Origin: an uncultured Paenibacillaceae bacterium
GTDB lineage: Bacteria; Bacillota; Bacilli; Paenibacillales; K13
DNA length: 64,000 bases
Direction of reading: 5' to 3'
NCBI GenBank assembly: GCA_913056365.1
Contig: CAJXLT010000006.1
Location: 62,001 to 126,000, forward strand
The notes beneath the pieces are model-generated. The model made no database searches. It saw only the letters and a list, made by a program, of their open reading frames with translations, and was not told the origin of the DNA. Positions 8,551 to 17,363 of this stretch are shown in pieces. A program made the translations under genes and the position numbers. How positions within the stretch are numbered: position 1 is the stretch's first letter; each line of letters starts with the position of its first letter.

Positions 8551-9171
8551 ATGACGTTCAAGCAGACTGTTACGACGGAGGAAGAGCTAAGAGGAATCGT
8601 AAATTATCCAAGCGAAGTTGTACAACGGAAGGAAATTCACACGTTGGACGAGCATTGCAAGGAGTACATAGCCAAATCACCGTTCGTGATGATTGCTACC
8701 TCGGACGCGGACGGGTCGTGCGATGTGTCACCCCGAGGGGATACGCCGGGATTCGTCAAAGTGTTGGACGAGCAGCATCTAGTCATTCCGGAGCGCCCGG
8801 GCAATCGCCGTGTTGATTCCATGCGGAATATATTGGCCAACCCGAATGTGGGCTTGATCTTCGTCATTCCCGGATTGAAGGAGACGTTGCGGGTGAACGG
8901 TCGTGCGTGTGTAACGAAGGACCCCGAGCTGCTGCAGCAAATGGTCGTCAAGGGTAATACGCCTGCCTTAGCCATCGGTGTACGAGTGGAGCAATGCTTC
9001 GTGCACTGTGCCAAGGCTTTCATTCGTTCGGGCTTGTGGGAGCCAGACACATGGTTCAGCAAGGAAGAGCTTCCGGTCCCGGCCAAAATCTTGTCTGCGC
9101 ATGCGAAGATGGTGACAGAGAAGGATGTCGAGCAGCTGCTTCACGAGAGCTATACGCAACGGCTTTATTAA
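8551..9171 (+). CDS. PPOX-class FMN-binding pyridoxamine 5'-phosphate oxidase family protein
   Basis: 206 residues with a split-barrel flavin-binding core: SPFVMIATSDADGSCDVSPRGDTPGFV (about 51-76) and RRVDSMRNILANPNVGLIFVIPG, then LRVNGRA. The C-terminal part FVHCAKAFIRSGLW is typical of the MSMEG_1061-type subfamily. Such proteins are cytosolic oxidoreductases or flavin/F420-binding proteins of unsettled function; they are not true PdxH. The start ATG follows AAGGAGGTATCCCA. It stands alone before guaA. Confidence 0.85.
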   Translation: MTFKQTVTTEEELRGIVNYPSEVVQRKEIHTLDEHCKEYIAKSPFVMIATSDADGSCDVSPRGDTPGFVKVLDEQHLVIPERPGNRRVDSMRNILANPNVGLIFVIPGLKETLRVNGRACVTKDPELLQQMVVKGNTPALAIGVRVEQCFVHCAKAFIRSGLWEPDTWFSKEELPVPAKILSAHAKMVTEKDVEQLLHESYTQRLY

Positions 9172-9227
9172 TTCCTGTAATGACGTGTCATGTGGGGTGA
9201 ACGATGGTTCATGGGAACGGATAGTTC

Positions 9228-9257
9228 TTGACCAGCCAAAAGCCAGTTATATATAAT
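9228..9257 (+). promoter_or_regulatory. Sigma-A type promoter for guaA
   Basis: TTGACC at 9228-9233, 18 bases, TATAAT at 9252-9257. It lies inside the upstream extension of the guaA frame, which supports starting guaA at 9333. The leader of about 70 bases shows no purine riboswitch. Confidence 0.65.
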
Positions 9258-9332
9258 GAGTTCTATTATGTGGAGCAGGCTGGTGAGCATCACGAGCAAG
9301 CCGCTCGGAAACTAGGAGGAAGCGGAACTGAT

Positions 9333-10871
9333 ATGAACAAACCGAACGAAATCATTGTCGTTCTCGATTTTGGAGGGCAGTACAACCAGCTGATAGCCCG
9401 TCGTATTCGTGACCTGGGAGTGTATAGCGAGCTGCTGCCGTACAACACACCAGTGGATAAGCTGAAGGAGCTGCAGCCGAAGGGGATTGTGTTCTCCGGC
9501 GGACCAGCAAGTGTGTACGGAGAAGGTGCGCCGCAGATTGATCCGGCTGTCTATGAACTCGGCGTGCCGATCTTCGGCATCTGTTACGGTATGCAGCTAA
9601 TGGCGCATCAGCTCGCAGGGAAGGTAGAGCGGGCCAAGCAGCGTGAATACGGCAAGGCTGTCGTTGATTTCCAAGCGGGAAGTCCGCTTGTGAAGGGGTT
9701 GGAGGCGCAACAGCAAGTATGGATGAGTCATGGTGACATGGTCATCGAATTGCCGGAAGGCTTCGTCGTTGACGCGAGCACGCCGCATGCGCCCGTCGCA
9801 GCGATGCGCCATCCGGAGAAGAACTGGTTCGCCGTTCAATTCCATCCGGAAGTTCGTCACTCCGTATACGGCAACGACATGATTCGCAACTTCCTGTTCG
9901 AAGTGTGCGGCTGTGCAGGCGAGTGGAGTATGGAATCGTTCATCGACGATACGATTCGCGACATTCGCGCACAAGTAGGTGACCGCAAGGTGCTGTGCGC
10001 ACTGAGCGGCGGAGTCGATTCCTCGGTGGTGGCGATCTTGATCCACAAGGCGATTGGCGACCAGCTTACTTGTATGTTCATTGATCATGGCCTGCTGCGC
10101 AAGGGCGAAGCCGATAGTGTGATGGAGACGTTCGTCGGTAAGTTCGACATGCATGTGGTGAAGATTGATGCGCAGGAGCGATTCATGTCCAAGCTGTCCG
10201 GTGTCTCTGATCCTGAACAGAAACGGAAGATTATCGGCAATGAGTTCATCCGCGTGTTCGAGGAGGAATCGGTGGCGATCGGCGAATTCGACTTCTTGGC
10301 GCAAGGCACGCTCTATACAGACATCGTCGAGAGCGGAACGGACACCGCGCACACGATCAAGTCGCATCACAATGTCGGCGGCTTGCCGGAGGATATGCGC
10401 TTCGAATTGGTGGAGCCGCTGAAGGCGCTGTTCAAGGATGAAGTGCGCAAGGTCGGCGCAGAGTGCGGTCTGCCGGATGTGATCGTACACCGCCAGCCGT
10501 TCCCTGGACCGGGACTTGCGATTCGCGTGCTCGGCGAAGTAACAGAGGACAAGCTTGAGATCGTCCGGGAGTCCGACGCTATCCTGCGTGATGAGATTGC
10601 CAAGGCCGGACTGGACCGTGAGATTTGGCAATACTTCACCGCCCTGCCGGACATGAAGAGCGTCGGTGTCATGGGCGATGCCCGGACCTACGCATACACG
10701 GTCGGCATCCGCGCAGTAACCTCCATCGACGGCATGACCGCCGACTGGGCGCGTATCCCTTGGGATGTGTTGGAGAACATCTCCGTGCGTATCGTCAACG
10801 AGGTCGAGAACTGCAACCGCGTCGTGTACGACATCACGTCGAAGCCGCCTGCTACGATTGAGTGGGAATAG
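9333..10871 (+). CDS. guaA: GMP synthase (glutamine-hydrolysing)
   Basis: 512 residues, cytoplasmic; converts XMP, glutamine and ATP to GMP. The N-terminal class I glutamine amidotransferase domain has nucleophile Cys84 in GICYGMQ and the HPEV part of the triad. The ATP pyrophosphatase domain carries the PP-loop LSGGVDSSV; the dimerisation domain ends in [11 protein letters not shown] as in all GuaA. The frame is open 35 codons further upstream, but a promoter lies there and AGGAGGA sits before ATG 9333. It is transcribed alone and is closed by the terminator at 10897. It belongs functionally to the purine genes downstream. Confidence 0.97.
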   Translation: MNKPNEIIVVLDFGGQYNQLIARRIRDLGVYSELLPYNTPVDKLKELQPKGIVFSGGPASVYGEGAPQIDPAVYELGVPIFGICYGMQLMAHQLAGKVERAKQREYGKAVVDFQAGSPLVKGLEAQQQVWMSHGDMVIELPEGFVVDASTPHAPVAAMRHPEKNWFAVQFHPEVRHSVYGNDMIRNFLFEVCGCAGEWSMESFIDDTIRDIRAQVGDRKVLCALSGGVDSSVVAILIHKAIGDQLTCMFIDHGLLRKGEADSVMETFVGKFDMHVVKIDAQERFMSKLSGVSDPEQKRKIIGNEFIRVFEEESVAIGEFDFLAQGTLYTDIVESGTDTAHTIKSHHNVGGLPEDMRFELVEPLKALFKDEVRKVGAECGLPDVIVHRQPFPGPGLAIRVLGEVTEDKLEIVRESDAILRDEIAKAGLDREIWQYFTALPDMKSVGVMGDARTYAYTVGIRAVTSIDGMTADWARIPWDVLENISVRIVNEVENCNRVVYDITSKPPATIEWE

Positions 10872-10896
10872 GGCGACGACAGCAGAGCACTCGCAT

Positions 10897-10947
10897 AAAG
10901 CTCCCTTCTATTTGCGTGGTTTCACGCAAATAGAAGGGAGCTTTTTT
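10897..10947 (+). terminator. Intrinsic terminator of guaA
   Basis: A 22-base perfect stem (left arm 10897-10918, right arm 10923-10944), a four-base loop and a T-run. Its A-rich left flank would let it work from the other side as well. Confidence 0.92.
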
Positions 10948-11050
10948 GTGCTGTAATCGTTGTGCTGTGAGCGCATGAACATACTGCCATTTATACCGAA
11001 CAACATTGGGAAGCACTAGGAGTATTCTAGTGCAACCACAGGCAATACGT

Positions 11051-11336
11051 TGCATGCGCCCTGCGCGATCATACTTGGGTAGTGCTTCCCTTAATTAAGG
11101 GTGGTAAAGTTAATAATTTCGAGTAAAAAGTCGCTCAAACAGCGATTTATTACCCAACTTCCCATAATAGTGGAAGCCAGCGTTCGGATTAAGGGTAGTT
11201 GGTATAATAATGTGCGCCATTCCAGTCTAATCGTAAGGATTACAGGTAGTTGGGTTCGTTAATTAGAGGAAGTGCTACCTATAATGGAAGTGCATGATGA
11301 GATGATTACGAACACTTGCTGAATGGGGGGAACATA
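11051..11336. repeat. Left copy of a 286-bp direct repeat flanking the AraC/sulfatase pair
   Basis: Nearly identical to 13863-14148 in the same orientation. Inside, 11078-11279 (202 bases) begins GGTAGTGCTTCCCTTAATTA and ends with an imperfect inverted copy (17 of 21 bases), so it looks like a small non-autonomous element; the similarity extends beyond it on both sides. No open frame. Confidence 0.9.
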
Positions 11337-11367
11337 CTGCTGAAGAGTATAGGCACGCAGCATGCAG

Positions 11368-12237
11368 TCAGCCCCGTGTCACACTGGCGGCGAATGTTGC
11401 TCGATATGCGCCTGGGGTCATGCCGTATTTGTCCTTAAATTTGTGCTGGAAGTAGGGAAGTGTATGGAATCCGGAAGCTCCGCTGACTTCGGTAACAGAC
11501 AGTTCGGATGAGGTTAATAAGGAACTGGCAAATTGCAAGCGAAGCTGCAAGAGGAAGCCTTGATACGACTGCCCCAGTTCCTGATGGAAGATGTGGCTGA
11601 AGTAACCAGCTGACAAGCCAGCTTCCCGGGCAACCTCATCAAGGGAGAGCCGCTTGCGGAAATTCCGATGCATGTATGCCAATGCTTGGCGAATGGAAGG
11701 GTGCACGGCAGTGACTTGTTGCTCTTCCTTGACTGGGTGTTGATTCATGCACGCGCGCATCAGATCGATGAGTATGCGAGTAAGTGAAGCAGAAGCAGCC
11801 TCCCATGCCCACGGTCCTCTAGCATCTATTTCCCCACACAGTCTAATCACTTCGCACTCCATAGGGCGATCTCCTTGCTTCCAGTCGGTATGCCACAATT
11901 GTGTGTTCGCTGCCAACTTGCTTTGCAACGATGGGGCAAGACAATGCTCCTCAAAGTGAATGTTCATAATCTCCAATGGGGTGCATGCATACGGGTGCAG
12001 TTCATGAAAATCTACTGGGGTCAACAGAAACATTGAACCTGGTTTCAGATAGTACCGTTGCCCATTCACGATATGAACCGCTGTTCCGGAACGTACATAG
12101 CTTAACTCATACCATTCATGCCAATGCACGGGGTAGGAGGTGTGGAGATAATGGTGGCTGTAATGAAACGGAAAAGCAGAATCGGTTAGCGCCTCATAGT
12201 GAATGCGTGCTGGCGGAAGCTTGTTGTTCATTTTCAT
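11368..12237 (-). CDS. AraC family transcriptional regulator
   Basis: About 289 residues, divergent from the sulfatase gene. The N-terminal cupin-type ligand domain has HWHEWYELSYVRSG and a PGSMFLLTPVDFHEL strand pair. The C-terminal double helix-turn-helix has LSLDEVAREAGLSAGYFSHIFHQELGQSYQGF and a second recognition region ending FQHKFKDKYGMTPGAYR. ATG 12237 is taken; GTG 12240 is adjacent, and neither has a strong ribosome site. Position suggests it controls the divergent sulfatase in response to a sulfated or sugar ligand. The intergenic space to the sulfatase is about 145 bases. Confidence 0.92.
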   Translation of the reverse strand: MKMNNKLPPARIHYEALTDSAFPFHYSHHYLHTSYPVHWHEWYELSYVRSGTAVHIVNGQRYYLKPGSMFLLTPVDFHELHPYACTPLEIMNIHFEEHCLAPSLQSKLAANTQLWHTDWKQGDRPMECEVIRLCGEIDARGPWAWEAASASLTRILIDLMRACMNQHPVKEEQQVTAVHPSIRQALAYMHRNFRKRLSLDEVAREAGLSAGYFSHIFHQELGQSYQGFLLQLRLQFASSLLTSSELSVTEVSGASGFHTLPYFQHKFKDKYGMTPGAYRATFAASVTRG

Positions 12238-12383
12238 CACCGCTGTTCAATAAAGTTCAGGTTAATCTAAAGATAACATAATAGATAAGCTGATAAAAGG
12301 AAGTAGCACGGGCAATCTATCAAGTAAGATAGAAACAAGCAAATAGTGAATAAGGCTCTACGAATGAGATGGAGGGATTGCTT

Positions 12384-13781
12384 GTGCAAAGACCTAATTT
12401 CTTAATTATTTATACCGATCAGCAACGGTGGGATGCACTTGGGGCGAGCGGAAATCCGGAAATCTACACGCCCAATCTCGATAAGCTCGCGAGTGAAGGG
12501 ATTCAGTTCAACCATTATTATGTGCAGAACCCGATATGCATGCCGAGTCGGGCGAGCTTCCTAAGCGGCCGGTATCCGTCCGCGCTCGGTATAACCGATA
12601 TGGCTGTACCTGTTCCCGAGGATACCGTCACACTGCCGAAACTATTGACTAACTATGGGTACCGCACTGCGAATATCGGTAAGCTGCACTTTCTTCCTCA
12701 TGCTAATCGGGATCATCGGGACATTCATCCGGATTATGGATTCGAGCATTTGGAAATTTCCGATGAACCGGGATGTTATGAGGATGCTTATCGTGCATGG
12801 GTCAGAGCGAAAGCTCCAGACCAATTGCCTCACATAAGTCTAGGGCTTCCGCCTGCTGCCGAGCTCTGGTATGACCTGATGGGAATCAAGGATGAAATCA
12901 GTCATGCCGAGCGTGAGGTCATGCGGGCAGTACCTTTTCCGGGAAGTAGTGATGTGACCCATTCCGCCTTTGTTGCTGAGCAGACGATGGCTTATATCGA
13001 TCGTCATCATGAAGACAATTGGATGTGCATTGCAGGCTTCTACTCCCCGCATCATCCTTGGGTGGTACCGCAGGAATTCTTGAATATGTATAACCCCGAA
13101 GAGCTTTCGTTGCCGCAGTTGCCTGAGCACTTGGAAGCCAAGCGCGGTGCCGACTGCTTCCCTGATGAGGAGCTTCGTTCGGCCAAGCATGGTTATTACG
13201 CCATGATTAGCGAAGTGGATCACTATGTCGGCAAGTTTATGGAACAGCTGGAGAGTCTGGGCATCGCCGACAACACCGTTGTCATATTCACTTCTGATCA
13301 TGGCGAGTACCTAGGGGATCATCTGAGATACCAGAAGGGTTATCCCGGCGAGGACTGTATTAGTCGCGTACCGTGCATCATTCGTTGGCCCAACGGTGTG
13401 ACAGCTCCAGGTAGAAGCTTCGATGGAATTGTAGAAGCGGTGGATATTCTGCCCACGATTCTAGATTGTGCTGCTATACCTATACCGGGTTATCTCCAAG
13501 GCGAATCACTGGCACCTGTACTGACCAATCGCAAGCAGGAAGGCAAGGATTGTGCCATTATGGAGTTCACAGGGTGGAAAAATATCCGCACCGAGCAATA
13601 TCGTTATGTATGTGAAGCGAACGGGCGGGAATCGCTGTATGATCTAAGTGTTGATCCTATGCAATATGAGAACGTCGCTGACAGTGAACCATATTGGGAA
13701 GTCTTATATGAGATGCGTCGGATGATGCTGATGAAGATGCTTCGGATTGAGTCGCCTCTGCACAGGGTGTGGCCCTACTAG
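12384..13781 (+). CDS. Type I sulfatase (formylglycine-dependent)
   Basis: 465 residues, no signal peptide, so probably cytosolic. The active-site motif CMPSRASFLSGR has Cys52 for conversion to formylglycine. Metal ligands are in TDQQRWD near the N-terminus and in FTSDHGEYLGDH. The substrate would be a sulfate ester, and the cytosolic location suggests imported small substrates. GTG 12384 fits GGAGGG seven to eight bases upstream better than ATG 12369, which contains that site. No sulfatase-maturating enzyme is encoded in the window. The gene pair with the AraC regulator is bounded by direct repeats. A phosphonate monoester hydrolase or arylsulfatase role is also possible. Confidence 0.88.
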   Translation: MQRPNFLIIYTDQQRWDALGASGNPEIYTPNLDKLASEGIQFNHYYVQNPICMPSRASFLSGRYPSALGITDMAVPVPEDTVTLPKLLTNYGYRTANIGKLHFLPHANRDHRDIHPDYGFEHLEISDEPGCYEDAYRAWVRAKAPDQLPHISLGLPPAAELWYDLMGIKDEISHAEREVMRAVPFPGSSDVTHSAFVAEQTMAYIDRHHEDNWMCIAGFYSPHHPWVVPQEFLNMYNPEELSLPQLPEHLEAKRGADCFPDEELRSAKHGYYAMISEVDHYVGKFMEQLESLGIADNTVVIFTSDHGEYLGDHLRYQKGYPGEDCISRVPCIIRWPNGVTAPGRSFDGIVEAVDILPTILDCAAIPIPGYLQGESLAPVLTNRKQEGKDCAIMEFTGWKNIRTEQYRYVCEANGRESLYDLSVDPMQYENVADSEPYWEVLYEMRRMMLMKMLRIESPLHRVWPY

Positions 13782-13862
13782 TTATGGGGATAGCCGCTGT
13801 TGATAGGAGTATGTTTGAGAAGCAGATGTGTGAAAATGGAGCGGTATGTCCTTAGGTGAATT

Positions 13863-14148
13863 TGCATGCGCGATCATACTTGATTTATGGGTAGTGCTTC
13901 CCTTAATTATGGGTAGTAAAGTTAATAATTTCGAGTGAAAAGCCGCTCAAACAGCGATTTATTACCCAACTACCACTAATAGTGGAAGCCAGCGTTCGGA
14001 TTAAGGGTAGTTGGTATAATAATGTGCGCCATTCCCGTTTAATCGTAAGGATTACAGGTAGTTGGGTTCGTTAATTAGAGGAAGTGCTACCTATAATGGA
14101 AGTGCATGATGAGTTGAGTACGAACATTTGGTGAATGGGGGCAACATA
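13863..14148. repeat. Right copy of the 286-bp direct repeat
   Basis: Partner of 11051-11336. The 202-base inner element is at 13890-14091. Differences between the copies are single bases and one short indel before GGGTAGTGC. Together the copies enclose 2.5 kb with two genes. Confidence 0.9.
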
Positions 14149-14247
14149 GTATCGGAGCAAGCTGGATATGTGGCGAAATCGATCAATAAATGGAACAATT
14201 GGTTATTGACCATCTGTCAGCAAAAGGGAAACGCTTTCATAACAATT

Positions 14248-14295
14248 ATAACCGAACGTTCGTATGCTCAAACTGCAAACAATGTTCGGATTTTA
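14248..14295 (+). promoter_or_regulatory. PurR operator (two opposed PurBoxes) before the purine permease
   Basis: ATAACCGAACGTT at 14248-14260 and, inverted, AATGTTCGGATTTT from 14281; the second reads AAAATCCGAACATT on the other strand, essentially the Firmicute PurBox consensus. The CCGAAC cores are 26 bases apart and lie just upstream of the -35 element, as in Bacillus PurR targets. Confidence 0.8.
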
Positions 14296-14297
14296 TA

Positions 14298-14327
14298 TTG
14301 ACAAAACTCGACACGCCTAGTTACAAT
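14298..14327 (+). promoter_or_regulatory. Promoter of the purine permease transcript
   Basis: TTGACA 14298-14303, 18 bases, TACAAT 14322-14327. Transcription would start about 20 bases before the riboswitch. Confidence 0.75.
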
Positions 14328-14353
14328 GTGTAGGAATGACAAGTACATATGGT

Positions 14354-14421
14354 TTTCGTATAATCTCAGGAATTGGCTTGAGAGTCTCTACGAGATCACC
14401 GTAAATGATCTGGCTACGAAA
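14354..14421 (+). ncRNA. Guanine-class purine riboswitch aptamer (permease leader)
   Basis: P1 is formed by TTTCGTA (14354-14360) and TACGAAA (14415-14421). The conserved blocks TATAATC, AGTCTCTAC, CACCGTAAAT and GGCTACG are present, with the two loop-loop arms in between. The cytosine before the 3' P1 strand (CTACG) predicts guanine/hypoxanthine rather than adenine binding. A terminator follows at 14527, so high guanine should switch the permease off. Confidence 0.92.
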
Positions 14422-14526
14422 TGGAAGACCTTCGTTCAATGAGCGGTATAGCTTCGTACACACATTGCTGTGTTGGAACGCTGCATCGCGCACGTTGAAT
14501 GCATACAATCTTCCTTTTGTACGAAG

Positions 14527-14555
14527 CCTAGAATGAGTGATGTTCTGGGTTTTTG
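14527..14555 (+). terminator. Riboswitch-controlled terminator
   Basis: CCTAGAA pairs with TTCTGGG (one G-T pair) around a nine-base loop, followed by TTTTT. Just upstream, GCTTCGTACA (near 14450) can pair with TGTACGAAGC (near 14517-14527), a possible competing structure. Confidence 0.7.
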
Positions 14556-14610
14556 TCGTTCTTATTGGTTTTTACAAAGTACTATTCTTTATTGTTGAGG
14601 AGGATGGCAG

Positions 14611-15963
14611 TTGGAAAATCAGAAGAACGTAAGTGCAAATGAAACGGGAATTGCCAGGTATTTCGAATTTACGAAGCATGGCACAACATTCCGCAAGGAA
14701 TTTATCGCAGGTCTAACGACGTTCCTAGCGATGGCGTACATACTGGCAGTTAACCCGGGCATGCTGTCAATGGAAGGTACGGGCTTGCAATTTGGTGAGG
14801 TATTCACCGCTACTGCGGTAGCGGCTATTATCGGTTCGCTTATTATGGGGATCGTAGCGAAATACCCGATCGCGCTAGCGCCGGGTATGGGGCTGAATGC
14901 GTTCTTCACCTTTACCGTTGTATTCGGCATGGGCATCCCGTGGCAGGATGCGTTGGCTGGTGTGTTTGTATCCGGTCTTATTTTCCTGATTCTCACGTTT
15001 ACGGGTGTGCGCGAAACGGTCATTAATGCGATACCGCAAGGGCTGAAATATGCTGTATCCGCAGGTATTGGCTTCTTCATTGCCTTCATCGGTTTGAAGG
15101 AAGCGGGCATCATTGTGGCGGACCCCGAAGGGACTTTCATTAAGCTTGGTACCTTCTATGATGGCGGTGTGCTGCTTGCCTTGTTCGGTATTATCGTCAC
15201 TGCGTTGTTGATGGCGCGCAAGATTAACGGCGGGATCTTCTACGGGATCGTCATTACGGCAGTAGTTGGCATGATCTTCGGTGTGGTGGATACACCTAGC
15301 AAGGTCGTTAGTGCTCCGCCAAGTCCGACCGCATTCGGTGACATGTTCGGTTCACTATTCAGCGGGGGCTTCTGGACTTGGGAGATGCTGATTGTAATCT
15401 TCACCTTCTTGTTCGTGGACTTCTTCGATACAGCAGGTACGCTCGTAGGAGTAGCGAATCAAGCGGGACTTATGAAGGACAACAAACTGCCGCGTGCAGG
15501 GCGTGCGCTTGGAGCGGACTCGGTAGCAACGATGGCAGGTGCTGTTATGGGTACTTCGACAACAACTTCCTATATTGAGTCTTCCGCAGGGGTAGCGGCA
15601 GGAGGCAGAACCGGCTTCACGGCTGTCGTTACCGCTGGTTTCTTCGCCTTGGCGCTCTTCTTCTCACCGTTGCTTGCAGTTATCAGCAGTTCCGTAACGG
15701 CAGCAGCGCTCGTAATGGTCGGTGTCCTGATGGCGTCTTCATTAGGCAAGATCGAGTGGGACAAGATTGATGAGTCGATTCCAGCGTTCGTAACGGTTAT
15801 CGCGATGCCGCTTACGTACAGCATTGCGACAGGGATTGCGCTCGGCTTCATCCTTTATCCGCTGACTAAGCTGGTGAAGGGCGAAGGCAAGCAAGTCCAT
15901 TGGATTATGTATGCGTTGCTTGTCGTGTTCGTTCTGTATCTGGCGTTCTTGCGGGAGGCGTAA
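14611..15963 (+). CDS. pbuG: NCS2/AzgA family guanine-hypoxanthine permease
   Basis: 450 residues, many membrane helices. It shows the AzgA features EFIAGLTTFLAMAYILAVNP near the N-terminus, GMGLNAFF in helix 3 and the TSTTTSYIESSAGVAAGGRTG signature at about residues 313-333. It imports purine bases with protons. The start is TTG 14611 with AGGAGGA six bases upstream; no ATG fits. Guanine riboswitch and PurBoxes upstream agree with purine transport. PbuG and PbuO are paralogues that I cannot separate here, so the symbol is provisional. Confidence 0.93.
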   Translation: MENQKNVSANETGIARYFEFTKHGTTFRKEFIAGLTTFLAMAYILAVNPGMLSMEGTGLQFGEVFTATAVAAIIGSLIMGIVAKYPIALAPGMGLNAFFTFTVVFGMGIPWQDALAGVFVSGLIFLILTFTGVRETVINAIPQGLKYAVSAGIGFFIAFIGLKEAGIIVADPEGTFIKLGTFYDGGVLLALFGIIVTALLMARKINGGIFYGIVITAVVGMIFGVVDTPSKVVSAPPSPTAFGDMFGSLFSGGFWTWEMLIVIFTFLFVDFFDTAGTLVGVANQAGLMKDNKLPRAGRALGADSVATMAGAVMGTSTTTSYIESSAGVAAGGRTGFTAVVTAGFFALALFFSPLLAVISSSVTAAALVMVGVLMASSLGKIEWDKIDESIPAFVTVIAMPLTYSIATGIALGFILYPLTKLVKGEGKQVHWIMYALLVVFVLYLAFLREA

Positions 15964-16015
15964 AGTATTTGTAGCCCCCAAGTGGCTGCGTGTGAATGCT
16001 AATCAAGGTTACCAA

Positions 16016-16060
16016 GCTCGTTGTTTCAGTCCGGCGATGACTGGAATGGCGGGCTTTTTA
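16016..16060 (+). terminator. Terminator of the purine permease gene
   Basis: Bipartite stem: GCTCG with CGGGC outside, TTTCAGTC with GACTGGAA inside, then TTTTTAT. Confidence 0.88.
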
Positions 16061-16090
16061 TATTGTAACGGGTGAGAAGGAGTAACGGAA

Positions 16091-16235
16091 AAAAACGGTC
16101 CTATTTAGCAGCAGATGTAGTGGTGCCCCAGTATAGGGGACTTTTTTGGTTTTATATAGGGGTGTGGTCCTGTAGATCGGCTAGTAGGGGCAGGATAAGT
16201 CCCATTATTCCCTCTAAATCCATCACACCTCCGCG
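16091..16235. repeat. Dispersed intergenic repeat (relative at 32690-32835)
   Basis: Shares the ordered blocks GGTC-TATT, GGTG..CC.GTAT.GGGG, GATC and CCCATTATTCCC-TAAATC with 32690-32835. Diverged; boundaries are approximate. The rest of 15964-16400 shows no gene apart from the terminator. Confidence 0.45.
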
Positions 16236-16405
16236 TTGTATGACAATAAGACCAATTATTTCACTTGTTGCACCGAAAGTGGCAGTTTGTTGGCAGGTCA
16301 TTGGTAGTTTATCGGCAGGTCATTGGCGGTTCAGCTGCATGATTTAAAGCAACAGTTTTACAAGCAGACTTGCTGCAATATGTGTATTCAAACAGTTAAT
16401 AGGGT

Positions 16406-16484
16406 AAAATACGAACTTTCATACAGATTGTATCGCAAACGTTCGTGTTTCATGTTGACACCCTGCGGCCACGACTGCTACACT
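16406..16484 (+). promoter_or_regulatory. PurBoxes and promoter of the pur operon
   Basis: PurBox-like AAAATACGAACTTT at 16406-16419 and an inverted GTTCGTGTTT at 16441-16450 (reads AAACACGAACG on the other strand), cores 24 bases apart. TTGACA 16455-16460, 18 bases, TACACT 16479-16484. ACGAAC replaces the CCGAAC seen before the permease in both boxes, so PurR affinity may differ. Confidence 0.72.
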
Positions 16485-16504
16485 AAAAGGGAAGAAAATA
16501 AGAG

Positions 16505-16571
16505 CTCGTATATAGCTGGGGATAGGGCCCAGATGTTTCTACCCGAAGACCGTAAATCTTCGGACTACGAG
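16505..16571 (+). ncRNA. Guanine-class purine riboswitch aptamer (pur operon leader)
   Basis: P1 CTCGTA/TACGAG encloses TATAGC, a GGGGATAGGGCCC arm, ATGTTTCTACC, CGAAGACCGTAAATCTTCG and GGACTACG. The specificity base is C (GACTACG), so guanine or hypoxanthine. It starts about 20 bases after the promoter -10 and has its own terminator at 16700. Confidence 0.95.
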
Positions 16572-16699
16572 GACTGCGACGGCCAAGCGTGTGTGATCGG
16601 TGATGCAATCTTTATTATAGTTGCGAACGGGTCGAGGAAGCATGCTTTTTGTTTCGTGTGTCAAAATACGAATAGGGCCGCTTGAGTACTCGAAGTTCG

Positions 16700-16732
16700 A
16701 CGGGCGGGGTTACAACCTGACCCGTTGTTTTG
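16700..16732 (+). terminator. Riboswitch terminator before purE
   Basis: ACGGG/CCCGT outer and GGGTT/AACC inner stem followed by TGTTTT. It is separated from the aptamer by about 130 bases, longer than in the Bacillus pur leader. Confidence 0.7.
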
Positions 16733-16780
16733 CATTTTAGGTAGAATTGTGTCGAAGGCAGTAGGAAATGGTACGTTGTC

Positions 16781-16835
16781 GGGCCCCGCGAAAGTAATAG
16801 GAATAAGCTTCGAAGGTTCGCATCACTTTCGTGGG
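16781..16835 (+). repeat. Stem-loop repeat between leader terminator and purE (copy of the 29941-30123 family)
   Basis: CCCGCGAAAGT (16785-16795) pairs with ACTTTCGTGGG (16825-16835), keeping one G-T pair, around a loop containing CTTCGAAG. It ends 36 bases before the purE start codon and is part of the mRNA leader. Confidence 0.85.
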
Positions 16836-16871
16836 TTCAATATTTAGGAAAGCGGGTTGACAAAATAAGCG

Positions 16872-17363
16872 ATGGCACAACAAGCGATGGTCGGCGTTAT
16901 TATGGGAAGCAAGTCCGATTGGGAAACGATGAAGCACGCGTGCGACATACTGGACGAGCTGGGCGTTCCTTATGAGAAGAAGGTCGTCTCTGCGCACCGC
17001 ACACCGGATTTGATGTTCGACTATGCGGGTTCGGCAGTGAATCGCGGGCTGAAGGTCATCATTGCCGGAGCTGGCGGAGCGGCTCATCTGCCAGGCATGG
17101 TTGCAGCCAAGACGGAGCTGCCGGTTATCGGTGTTCCGGTGCAGTCGAAGGCGCTGAACGGCTTGGACTCACTGCTGTCGATCGTGCAGATGCCAGGGGG
17201 CATTCCGGTGGCAACGGTGGCGATCGGCAAGGCGGGAGCTACGAATGCGGGCTTGCTGGCGGCGCAGATGCTCGGTGCTTTCGATGAAGAGCTACACCAG
17301 AGGGTGATTGAACGCCGCAATCGGATCAAGCAGGAAGTGCTGGAAAGCAGTGAGACGCTATGA
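16872..17363 (+). CDS. purE: N5-carboxyaminoimidazole ribonucleotide mutase
   Basis: 163 residues; rearranges N5-CAIR to CAIR in IMP synthesis. It has the class I PurE signature [13 protein letters not shown], the catalytic histidine region SAHRTPD, and the [11 protein letters not shown] loop. ATG 16872 gives the usual N-terminus, with an alternative at 16887. No good ribosome site is visible: the bases before it (GAAAGCGGGTTGACAAAATAAGCG) lack AGGAG, and a stem-loop repeat ends 36 bases upstream. The stop overlaps purK by four bases. Confidence 0.97.
   Translation: MAQQAMVGVIMGSKSDWETMKHACDILDELGVPYEKKVVSAHRTPDLMFDYAGSAVNRGLKVIIAGAGGAAHLPGMVAAKTELPVIGVPVQSKALNGLDSLLSIVQMPGGIPVATVAIGKAGATNAGLLAAQMLGAFDEELHQRVIERRNRIKQEVLESSETL

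Noticed and set aside
9333..10871. A purine riboswitch before guaA
   Set aside because: The 70-base leader has none of the conserved aptamer blocks.
14226..14240. cre-like site (GGGAAACGCTTTCA) before the purine permease PurBoxes
   Set aside because: Mismatches at two consensus positions and no reason for carbon control; probably chance.
16072..16685. Open frames between the purine permease and purE
   Set aside because: They overlap a terminator, a repeat, PurBoxes and the riboswitch, and have no ribosome sites or recognisable protein.
16852..16862. TTGACA just before purE as a promoter
   Set aside because: It would need a -10 inside purE; the operon promoter with riboswitch is upstream.
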